From an archaeon (lineage in GTDB: Archaea > Asgardarchaeota > Hermodarchaeia > Hermodarchaeales > Hermodarchaeaceae): a stretch of DNA of 10,070 bases. The translations under genes and the position numbers were made by a program. Under the pieces are notes generated by a model. The model did not search any database. It worked only from the letters and a program-made list of their open reading frames with translations, and was not told where the DNA came from. Within the stretch, counting starts at the first letter, position 1; every line of letters starts with the position of its first letter. Where the stretch lies: positions 1 to 10,070 of the forward strand of contig JABXGX010000243.1 of the NCBI GenBank assembly GCA_016550405.1, written 5' to 3'. Below, one piece after another: positions 1 through 6,610 of this stretch.

Positions 1-2
1 AC

Positions 3-917
3 ACAAATTATGAAGTTAACGCCTATCGGACTAATCGGTGGGAGAATTTCATTGTAATTCCCGGTTGGGGAATTGGGTTAATGAATCGTTGGACCCCCCA
101 ACTGGTCAAACTACGAGAAGGACAACCCGAGCGAGATTCCACAACCGGGAGGGGTGGGACCTTTAATACCTTAATTGGCTCAGCGATGGATTCCCAGAAT
201 CCGCTAACTTCAACTAGCGTCTATGGCAACTATCCCCTATCACAAGTCTATTCCAGCCTTACCGGACTCAATGATCCAAACCACGGACCCACAATGGACA
301 GTAACGGTCTCGCCTATCACTGGGAGATCACCGAACTCACCAATGGTCTGCAATTTGACTTCACCCTCTGGGGTGCTGATTCCGAGCATCAACCCGCCTA
401 CTGGCACGATATGGGTGGAGCTTACGGAGGGCAAGTAACCGCCCATGATGTCGTATTCTCTTACAACTATATTTACAATCACAGCATTTACAAGTATATC
501 AGGGCTATACCTTACTTCAATTCTTGTGTTGCTGTCGATGATTTTCATGTTCGACTCACCACTTATACGAAAAGCTACTGGGCGTTTGACCGGCTGCGCA
601 ATTGGGTCATTCTCCCTCAACACATTTGGGAGCGAGTCTTTAGCCCCATAACCTTCTCGAATCCAGAACCAATAGGATGTGGACCATTCAAATGGTATCA
701 TCGTTCAGAAGGCAATTATGTTGAGATGGTCTTCTGGGAACGTTATCATCGAGGATTTCCAAATATTCCAATAGATATTCCTCGACCACTAACATTAACG
801 GAGATTCTTGTGATCGGCTTTTCTATTATAATAATAACCCTTATCTTATCAGTAACATATCTTGTTGTCTCTGCGCACCGGTTAAATAAGCAACTCACCA
901 AGGCTCATCCAAAATAA
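3..917 (+). CDS. Family-5 (peptide/nickel-type) solute-binding protein, membrane-anchored, 5'-truncated
   Basis: This is the C-terminal part of an extracellular substrate-binding protein of an ABC importer, of the oligopeptide/dipeptide-binding (SBP family 5) type. The frame is open to the window edge, so the ATG at 81 is probably internal; 304 codons are visible. Residues 1-45 resemble the end of one binding domain. From about residue 51 (GGTFN, then NPLTSTSVYGN) a new N-terminal lobe begins, with the family signatures VTAHDVVFSYNYI (residues 145-157) and GCGPFKWYHRSEGNYVEM (225-242). The second lobe of this domain is missing: after residue 256 the chain goes into a single membrane helix (about 266-289) and a basic tail ending in TAA. 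The likely arrangement is a tandem-domain binding protein held on the outer face of the membrane by its C-terminal helix. No permease or ATPase genes are visible nearby. The family call is good; the substrate is unknown. Confidence 0.8.
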   Translation, partial: TNYEVNAYRTNRWENFIVIPGWGIGLMNRWTPQLVKLREGQPERDSTTGRGGTFNTLIGSAMDSQNPLTSTSVYGNYPLSQVYSSLTGLNDPNHGPTMDSNGLAYHWEITELTNGLQFDFTLWGADSEHQPAYWHDMGGAYGGQVTAHDVVFSYNYIYNHSIYKYIRAIPYFNSCVAVDDFHVRLTTYTKSYWAFDRLRNWVILPQHIWERVFSPITFSNPEPIGCGPFKWYHRSEGNYVEMVFWERYHRGFPNIPIDIPRPLTLTEILVIGFSIIIITLILSVTYLVVSAHRLNKQLTKAHPK

Positions 918-1034
918 CAGCAGACGCGTCGACGTTCAACCTTACAACATGCTTGCACACGGTGTGGAGGGCGATTATATGGTGACGAACTATCTTGTGC
1001 TCGATGTGGGGAACCTATTGGGAAACAAAATTAA
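918..1034 (+). other. In-frame zinc-ribbon coding stretch immediately after a TAA stop
   Basis: Directly after the TAA (915-917) of the solute-binding protein gene, the same frame stays open for 38 codons to a TAA at 1032-1034. It encodes a basic segment (QQTRRRSTLQHA) followed by CTRCGG, an eight-residue spacer and CARCGEPIG. This is two CxxC knuckles (954-965 and 996-1007), the classic short zinc ribbon. No ATG, GTG or TTG lies between the stop and the first cysteine, so it cannot easily be a separate gene. Read through, it would be a cytoplasmic zinc ribbon behind the membrane helix of the upstream protein. It may be a C-terminal domain recently cut off by a nonsense mutation, a sequencing or assembly error at the stop, or a true readthrough extension. 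The motif is clear; its expression is unknown. Confidence 0.55.
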
Positions 1035-1068
1035 TCTCATTCAATAATATCTAGCCGAGGATGAGACG

Positions 1069-2253
1069 ATGCGACGTCGTTGGATTGCTGCTTTGGTGCT
1101 GGTCCTTCTCATAATAACATTTGGATTTGCGCTCATTGTGATTAATTTCCCCCAATGGTCGCAACTGCCTCACGAAATGGTGTGTCAACTCACAGGTGAA
1201 GAGGCGACAAATGACACAACCATTGTCAACGTTTATGGTGCTGACGTTGGGCTCATGGTTGTCTTTCAGGACCGCTTACATTTGATTTTCGGTGACACCT
1301 TTGGTCCAGATAAATGGGATTGGCGATCCAACACGATGGCTTACACTGATGACACGGACCCATCAGATGGTATCGTGCTGACCGGTTGGATTACTGACTC
1401 AGCGACACATTTAGCCAAGGAATTAATTCACAGTGCCAAAATTGATGAAGTGGAAACAACAGTGATTCCGACAACCGCAGTGGTCGTTGGTGAGCGCCTG
1501 TATGTATATGTGATGTCTGTCATCAGCTGGGGGGAATATGGGGATTGGACCTGCAACAATGCTAGCATCGCCTATTCATTGGATGGACAGACTTTCAATG
1601 AAGCCTTTAACATGTCTTGGCCAGGGAATTCGCACTTCATTGAATGGGGGTTCGTAAAGGGAGGGAGTGATGCCCCTGCGACAGGTGGCTATCTTTATTT
1701 TGTCGCCACTGGAAGTGGACGGTATGATTCCGGCTACCTCGCCCGAGTTCAAGAGACCCAGATTCTAAACCAGAGCAGCTACCAATACTACGCTGGACTA
1801 AGCGGTGAAGATATTCCCCTTTGGTCCACCAACCATAATGATGCTGAACCAATCTTAGAAGCTCCAACGGGTGAAATTAGCATCATGTGGAATTCCTATC
1901 TTGAAAAATACATGATGCTGAATCTTGATGATGTCGCAAAGAAAATCTATGTGCGTACCGCTCAATCACCCTGGGGGCCTTGGGGCCCACCACGCACCAT
2001 CATATCCCGGTCCGAATATATTGGATTCTATGCTCCCAACATCGACCCCCTCCTCGTTGAAGATAACGGACGCATTGTCTACTTTACCATGAGCTTATGG
2101 AACGAATACAATGTCTATCTCATGAAAGTCGACCTCACCCAACTCCATGGACACTTTCATTATAGGCTAAGCACAATTCTTGTTTTCTCAAATAGCTTCT
2201 TGACGTTGATTTTATTTAGCAAAAAGGTGAGGGCCAGGATTTGCCCTTGTTAA
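1069..2253 (+). CDS. Membrane-anchored DUF4185-type beta-propeller (glycosidase-like) protein
   Basis: The 394-residue protein has an N-terminal hydrophobic helix (about residues 6-27) after MRRRW, which is an uncleaved signal anchor or signal peptide. An extracellular domain fills about 35-357 and a second hydrophobic stretch lies at about 367-383, before a basic tail ending CPC. The domain matches DUF4185, a family with a predicted five-bladed propeller related to glycoside hydrolases. Visible signatures are IFGDTFGPD (73-81), WRSNTMAYTDDTDPSDGI (85-102), ASIAYSLDGQTF (165-176), the Trp/Pro-rich SPWGPWGPPRTI (300-311) and the closing strand NVYLMKVDL (348-356). C39 and C162 are the only cysteines in the outer domain and could pair. 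GAGG at 1057-1060, 8 nt before ATG, supports this start. The function is probably binding or cleavage of a surface or environmental glycan; no catalytic residue can be named with confidence. Confidence 0.7.
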   Translation: MRRRWIAALVLVLLIITFGFALIVINFPQWSQLPHEMVCQLTGEEATNDTTIVNVYGADVGLMVVFQDRLHLIFGDTFGPDKWDWRSNTMAYTDDTDPSDGIVLTGWITDSATHLAKELIHSAKIDEVETTVIPTTAVVVGERLYVYVMSVISWGEYGDWTCNNASIAYSLDGQTFNEAFNMSWPGNSHFIEWGFVKGGSDAPATGGYLYFVATGSGRYDSGYLARVQETQILNQSSYQYYAGLSGEDIPLWSTNHNDAEPILEAPTGEISIMWNSYLEKYMMLNLDDVAKKIYVRTAQSPWGPWGPPRTIISRSEYIGFYAPNIDPLLVEDNGRIVYFTMSLWNEYNVYLMKVDLTQLHGHFHYRLSTILVFSNSFLTLILFSKKVRARICPC

Positions 2254-2305
2254 AGAAGTGAAATTAAAAACCATTAGGCACTCAAAGCGAAAAGAGGATG
2301 ATAAC

Positions 2306-3229
2306 ATGAAAAACGAAATGTATGACATTATCATTATTGGTGGTGGACCTGCTGGATTATCTGCTGCTATCTACACAGCGAGAATGGGGAAGAAGACTTT
2401 GTTACTAGAGGGAGGGATGTATGGTGGTAGAACAGCCAAGGCTCCAAATATTTGGAATTACCCTGGATTTCCCGATGGCATCAAAGGGACAGATCTTGTG
2501 GATTTAATGGTAACACAAGCTGAAAATTATCAGGCAGACCTTAGATTTGGTAATGAGGTTATTGATATTCAGTTTCAAGGAAAACAAAAGAAAATTGTTA
2601 CCCGTGAAGGTACCTACCATGGAGATGTACTAATTCTTGCCATGGGAACACATAGTAAAAAACTCCGAATTCCAGGTGAGACTGATTTTCTGGGTCTGGG
2701 TGTCAGTTACTGCCCTGTGTGCGATGGACCTCTTTACCGGGGTCTGCGAGTCGCTGTGGTTGGCTCTGGGAACGAAGCCTTCGAAGATACCTTCTTCATG
2801 GCTGATTTCGCACAAGAAGTCTTTTTGATTACGCATTCAGCTGATGTAATAGCGGAACCGAAATTCGTCGAAGACGCAGAGAAAAAACCTAATATCCGCC
2901 TTGTCTATGGTCAGCTTTTGAAAATTAGGGGTGACCAGGTTGTCACAGGAGTTCGGTATCTAGACTATCAAGATGAGTCCGAAAAAGAATTGGAAATCAA
3001 TGGCGTGTTTGTATCGCTAGGTGGAGTGCCCCTCACGGATCTAGTGAAAAAAGCTGGGGTTAAGGTCGATCAACGTGGTTGTATCGTGGTAGATCGGCGT
3101 CAAGCGACTAATGTTGATGGCGTATATGCTGCTGGTGACTGCACTTGCGGTGGTATGCAGGTCATCACGGCGGCAGGTGAAGGCGCTATGGCTGGAATAC
3201 AAGCTTATCGGTTCAGCAAGAAGCAGTAA
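2306..3229 (+). CDS. trxB: Thioredoxin reductase-like FAD-dependent oxidoreductase
   Basis: This low-molecular-weight thioredoxin reductase-type flavoprotein transfers electrons through FAD to a CxxC pair and on to thioredoxin or a similar protein. The start is taken at ATG 2306, with GAGG at 2294-2297 (8 nt spacing); a GTG at 2258 would add 16 poorly conserved residues. From 2306 the protein has 307 residues. The FAD-binding GGGPAG is at 12-17, the redox-active CPVCDG puts cysteines at 136 and 139 (almost the E. coli TrxB positions), a second dinucleotide motif GSGNEA is at 153-158, and the C-terminal FAD motif runs from GVYAAGDC to QVITAAGEGAMAG. The HRRxxxR patch that holds the NADPH 2'-phosphate in standard enzymes is replaced: after VFLI the sequence reads THSADVIAEP (176-185). 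GGQ near residue 41 is GGR. NADH or reduced ferredoxin may be the donor (inference). It converges with cdhD. Confidence 0.85.
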   Translation: MKNEMYDIIIIGGGPAGLSAAIYTARMGKKTLLLEGGMYGGRTAKAPNIWNYPGFPDGIKGTDLVDLMVTQAENYQADLRFGNEVIDIQFQGKQKKIVTREGTYHGDVLILAMGTHSKKLRIPGETDFLGLGVSYCPVCDGPLYRGLRVAVVGSGNEAFEDTFFMADFAQEVFLITHSADVIAEPKFVEDAEKKPNIRLVYGQLLKIRGDQVVTGVRYLDYQDESEKELEINGVFVSLGGVPLTDLVKKAGVKVDQRGCIVVDRRQATNVDGVYAAGDCTCGGMQVITAAGEGAMAGIQAYRFSKKQ

Positions 3230-3255
3230 TCAAGATAGTTGTCGTGAAATACCGG

Positions 3256-3263
3256 CTCTTTTT
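3256..3263 (+). terminator. Possible T-rich terminator between convergent genes
   Basis: The 34-base gap between the trxB and cdhD stop codons ends in CTCTTTTT on the plus strand. Archaeal transcription often ends at such T-rich tracts, and this one follows trxB by about 27 nt. No strong hairpin is present and the tract is short. The cdhD side has no equally good T run in the gap. Confidence 0.25.
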
Positions 3264-4616
3264 CTAATTGGTTGGAAGTGCTAGTCGGGTCCAATCGACG
3301 AAATCTTCGCGTTTTCGGTCAATGCGGGTTCCAAACCAGGAAATAAGATCGTGGACAGTTTTGATGGCTGCTGGATGCATCATCATGAACACATCCACTC
3401 CTGCAAGGAGAAACATAAGCGCTGTAGTGCTTTCCCAGATGGGGCCACGGAGTTCACGGGGTCCCAGTTCGGGGTTTTTCATCCAGGCTTCCCGGGCCGC
3501 CCAAGCGTTGGTTGTTCCACTGCTCAGGGGGAACTGGAGTTCCGAATCTCCCATCAGGCCTGCGAGACGCATGCGTTGCATGATGGTGAAACTATACTCA
3601 GCACCATAGCCGAGTGCAGCAGTCGTAGGGTCAATGATGATTTGATCTGGTGAAACATAGTCAAGGAGTCGTCGATTCAGTTCCTTCTGCTGGTTGATGT
3701 CGATACTGGTCCATGATAAGACTAGCTGGTCATGGGCTTTGGCAGCCTTAGCTACAGGTTCCCACATATCCACCGTGGCAGATGCAAGGAGCACACGTTC
3801 CCCTTCTGCAACTTCAGCAGCCAAGGCGAGCAGCTCGGCATCCTTGACAGGGTCACCGGAACCACCCACAATAATGGGGACCTTTACCTTCTGGAGGATA
3901 TTCTCGAAGCCTTTCATCGCGTCCTTTGCACTGGTATCCTCTAAGAGTGGGTCTGTGCTAATCATGTGGTAGGTAATCAAATCAGCACCAAACTTGTCAA
4001 TAACAAGTCGAGCCCAATCAACGGGATCATCCATGACATCATCGTAATGCAGCCGTACGGCTTTCGCTAGTTTAATGCGCATATCAAAGACATCTGCTGC
4101 AACAACTGGGTGGTGTTTCGGAGTGGCTTGGAACAAGTTCCATGCGGGTGCTTTATGTCCACCTACAATGATAGTTTTGCTTCGTGAACCTCCTTGCCCT
4201 TTCTTTGCACCTAAAGTAATTTCTCGGATTTGTCCCGTGTACTCCGTCAGTGGTGCCTTGAATCGAGCTTTCAGGAGTTGGGTTGGTCGTGCTAGTGAAG
4301 GAATGCCTGGCGTAGGCCTTGTAGCTTGGCTTCCGGTAAGTTGCATCTGCACTCCCAACGCTGACAACATCTGTTGGGCGAATTGTTGGACAGCATACGC
4401 ATTCTGGGCGAGAAATTGACGTGCTTGGTTTGACATTCCGCCACTAGCACCAGGTGGCACAATGACCTCAAGTTCGTCCACATCGATGGTCATCTTTTCG
4501 AGTTCGAGTTCCTCGAATTTCCCAAAAAGGGCTTCGAGTGGACCCAGAATGCCCAGTTCAGGGTTCTCGGTAGAGAATGTGAGTTCGCTTTTTTCTTTCT
4601 TCTTGTCAGGCGACAT
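3264..4616 (-). CDS. cdhD: ACDS complex delta subunit (small corrinoid protein subunit, CdhD)
   Basis: CdhD pairs with CdhE to form the corrinoid iron-sulfur protein, which takes a methyl group from tetrahydromethanopterin or tetrahydrofolate and hands it to CdhC. The 450-residue protein is near family length. Its TIM-barrel part carries typical sequences: VKVPIIVGGSGDPVKDAELL (244-263), EGERVLLASATVD (271-283), LVLSWTSIDIN (298-308), IDPTTAALGYGAEYS (328-342), PLSSGTTNAWAAREAWMK (363-380) and LLAGVDVFMMMHP (403-415). The N-terminal 110 residues include a strand-rich piece (36-53), a Gly-rich turn and a Gln-rich helix. The protein has no cysteine at all, which agrees with the family, where the iron-sulfur cluster sits in CdhE. 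The start has GAGG 9 nt upstream (4626-4629) and lies 15 nt after the cdhC stop. The stop is TAG. It is the last gene of the operon; no cdhE follows. Confidence 0.93.
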   Translation of the reverse strand: MSPDKKKEKSELTFSTENPELGILGPLEALFGKFEELELEKMTIDVDELEVIVPPGASGGMSNQARQFLAQNAYAVQQFAQQMLSALGVQMQLTGSQATRPTPGIPSLARPTQLLKARFKAPLTEYTGQIREITLGAKKGQGGSRSKTIIVGGHKAPAWNLFQATPKHHPVVAADVFDMRIKLAKAVRLHYDDVMDDPVDWARLVIDKFGADLITYHMISTDPLLEDTSAKDAMKGFENILQKVKVPIIVGGSGDPVKDAELLALAAEVAEGERVLLASATVDMWEPVAKAAKAHDQLVLSWTSIDINQQKELNRRLLDYVSPDQIIIDPTTAALGYGAEYSFTIMQRMRLAGLMGDSELQFPLSSGTTNAWAAREAWMKNPELGPRELRGPIWESTTALMFLLAGVDVFMMMHPAAIKTVHDLISWFGTRIDRKREDFVDWTRLALPTN

Positions 4617-4631
4617 CGTTCATCGCCTCAG

Positions 4632-6062
4632 CTATTTCTTGCCTTTTTCATCGAGGCGCTTGATGATGACCTTTTCGGCATAGATCTTCGCGTTCTTGAA
4701 AATGATCTGGAAGCCTGGAGCACCACCAGCGGCTGGAACAGTAGTCATCATCTGACCTGGCATCATGAAGGGTTGAGCTGATTGACTAACCGGAGTACCT
4801 TCTTCTAGACGTTCTTCTTCTTCCAATCGCGCCGCAGCTCCAGTTTCAACCCAACGTTCGATGATTGGATGGTGATGATCTTTGAGATAGGTCTTTAGTT
4901 CGTCAATGTTTGTGACATCGTTTTCTGTTGGGATGATGTCCCGTATATTGTCTGGCATGAAATCGTACACTCGATCCTTGATGGCTTTGGGTAACCAAAC
5001 GATGCGTTCCCAGCTTCCATCGACGGTGAGGAATTTTGGTGAGCGGAGATATTCGATTGATAGTCCATGGAATCCAGGAATTTGTCGTCCTCCTGCAGTG
5101 GAGTCAGCCATGGTTGAAAATGGCAGTCCATTTACTGCAGCGCCTTTGTAATCCCTGTGGACGATTCCTAGACCATCCACTTCAGGAATGATGAAGGCAA
5201 TTGCCTCAAAGCAGCCACAACTTGTATGCGGGTTATCGAAGGCGGTGTATAAGGCGACATCAGTCACTGCACCTAGGGTCTTCTCTTTGTAAGCTTGATT
5301 AACGCCTGTGTAGATTCCTTTCTCGGCATCAATTGTTTCGCCTTTCTCGATTGCAAAGAGTGGGCCCTTCGGATCGATTCGTGCAGCAGCTCGTCCATCA
5401 AACCAGCTAATTGCACCACAATTGGCATATCGTTGAGGGGTGATGCAGCACATATGAGTTGGGCTAAATGATTGGCAGAGGGTGCATCCATAAAAGACTT
5501 CGACTTCATCGTCTTTTAGCCCTCGAGTGCGTTCATCTCGGGCGTTGTAGGTTGCGATGGCAGTCTCATAAATTTCTTCCATTTTCGTTGGGTCAGTATA
5601 GAAGGTAACTTGGATTTTCTCTATGATCGGTAATTCTGATTTGTATAAACGTTCGTAGATTTGTCCAAGCATCTTGAACGAGTTGAAACCTTTCTGAACT
5701 GTTTTCTTGCTGAGACGTATCCAGATATCGTAACGCTGGTTGAGGTGCATTGCACCTTCAACAAAGTTGGTATACTCGTGGATATGCCGTTCAATAACAC
5801 CTTCAAGATCTTTTTCGACCTCTTTGCCAGCAACCTCGATTAGAATTCCAAATGGGTGGCTGCTACCTTCTTCAAGATCTTTAAGATCCGGACCAATGAT
5901 TTGGATTTTGCCATCTTCGATTTCGTTCATTTTTCTGGTAAGAACCAACTCGAATTTCTTTTCGATTTTTGGCCCACCGAGTTCGACCTGCATTTCGGCT
6001 TTCCGAATTCGTTCACCTTCGTAAACGACGCCGACTGCAACTGGTAAGTCTTCAAAAGACAT
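4632..6062 (-). CDS. cdhC: ACDS complex beta subunit, acetyl-CoA synthase (CdhC)
   Basis: CdhC condenses CO, a corrinoid-bound methyl group and CoA to acetyl-CoA at the nickel-containing A cluster, or the reverse. In this 476-residue protein, the four [4Fe-4S] ligands are C193, C196, C205 and C215, with the same 3-9-10 spacing as C506, C509, C518 and C528 of Moorella thermoacetica ACS. The CGC motif for the distal nickel is C282/C284 in HTSCGCFEAIAF. The length fits archaeal CdhC, which lacks the bacterial N-terminal CODH-binding domain. Other conserved pieces are WFDGRAAARIDPKGP (220-234) and SIEYLRSPKF. An extra cysteine (C206) sits beside C205. The tail (about 427-476) is a Met/Pro/Gly-rich linker followed by a strand motif, FKNAKIYAEKVIIKR. 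AGGAGG at 6073-6078 inside cdhB lies 10 nt before ATG, and the cdhB stop TAA abuts this ATG directly, so translation is probably coupled. The stop is TAG. Confidence 0.96.
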   Translation of the reverse strand: MSFEDLPVAVGVVYEGERIRKAEMQVELGGPKIEKKFELVLTRKMNEIEDGKIQIIGPDLKDLEEGSSHPFGILIEVAGKEVEKDLEGVIERHIHEYTNFVEGAMHLNQRYDIWIRLSKKTVQKGFNSFKMLGQIYERLYKSELPIIEKIQVTFYTDPTKMEEIYETAIATYNARDERTRGLKDDEVEVFYGCTLCQSFSPTHMCCITPQRYANCGAISWFDGRAAARIDPKGPLFAIEKGETIDAEKGIYTGVNQAYKEKTLGAVTDVALYTAFDNPHTSCGCFEAIAFIIPEVDGLGIVHRDYKGAAVNGLPFSTMADSTAGGRQIPGFHGLSIEYLRSPKFLTVDGSWERIVWLPKAIKDRVYDFMPDNIRDIIPTENDVTNIDELKTYLKDHHHPIIERWVETGAAARLEEEERLEEGTPVSQSAQPFMMPGQMMTTVPAAGGAPGFQIIFKNAKIYAEKVIIKRLDEKGKK

Positions 6063-6608
6063 TTACTTAGCGCCTCCTGCTGCGGTTAAGATTTCTTTTA
6101 GTGCTTCATTCCATTTTTGCTTCTTTAGATTTGGAAAGCTCCATGTTGCGTGCGGTTGAAAATAGCGACCAAGTGTGACGGTTTTGATTTGGGGAGCGAA
6201 GTTAATGAGCGCAGATAACATGAGCCATTCCATATAGTAGGGGAATCCGAAGGTCATGACGAGATCATGAGGGCCTTTCTTCGGGGCGACCATCCATTCA
6301 GGATCTTGAAGTCGTCCTGTGATTTCCATTGCTCCATACGAGTAGACGTTATCAAACCCTTTCTCTTTGAAAGCTTTGATGGTATTCGCTGTGGCAACAA
6401 TTGGGATATTAGTGGCCTTTGAGAATTCAATGAAGTAGTCAATCATGGATTTTTTGTGTGTCGTTTCGGAGAGGGCTTGTGCACCGACGACTATGAGCGG
6501 GTGTTTTGCTTTTTTCATCAAGGCCCCGACTACAGCGGGTTTCTTTAGTACTTGGGCCTTTGTTGGCCCGCACACTTCAGCGGTTTGCCAGGGTTCTGCT
6601 GACATCAT
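6063..6608 (-). CDS. cdhB: ACDS complex epsilon subunit (CdhB)
   Basis: CdhB is the small, metal-free partner of the CO dehydrogenase alpha subunit in the archaeal alpha2-epsilon2 component. It has a Rossmann-like fold related to the central domain of acetohydroxyacid synthase or DHS-like proteins, and may help organise FAD or ferredoxin contacts. The 181 residues match the family length of about 170. Typical pieces are KKAKHPLIVVGAQAL (32-46), NIPIVATANTIKAFKEKG, the dyad-forming region HDLVMTFGFPYYMEWLMLSA, and the ending RYFQPHATWSFPNL. The start has GGAGGT at 6620-6625, inside the cdhA end, 11 nt upstream of the first of two ATGs; the second ATG is also possible. It lies 2 nt after the cdhA TGA and abuts cdhC. 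It has a single cysteine (C13). Confidence 0.92.
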   Translation of the reverse strand: MMSAEPWQTAEVCGPTKAQVLKKPAVVGALMKKAKHPLIVVGAQALSETTHKKSMIDYFIEFSKATNIPIVATANTIKAFKEKGFDNVYSYGAMEITGRLQDPEWMVAPKKGPHDLVMTFGFPYYMEWLMLSALINFAPQIKTVTLGRYFQPHATWSFPNLKKQKWNEALKEILTAAGGAK

Positions 6609-6610
6609 TT

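Noticed and set aside
240..701. Minus-strand frame of 153 codons inside the solute-binding protein gene
   Set aside because: The plus frame carries conserved family-5 motifs; the minus translation has no domain-like pattern.
2258..2305. GTG at 2258 as the start of the reductase
   Set aside because: The added 16 residues are highly basic and unlike the family, while ATG 2306 has GAGG at proper spacing and starts just before the FAD motif.
3268..3609. Plus-strand open frame opposite cdhD, with similar frames at 3694-3972 and 4075-4419
   Set aside because: They are antisense to a strongly conserved enzyme gene and show no recognisable domain, so they are shadows of cdhD codon structure.
4632..4634. 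TAG stops of cdhC and cdhD as pyrrolysine codons
   Set aside because: Both proteins are complete in family terms at the TAG. After cdhC the frame soon meets TGA, and after cdhD it gives no domain-like sequence.
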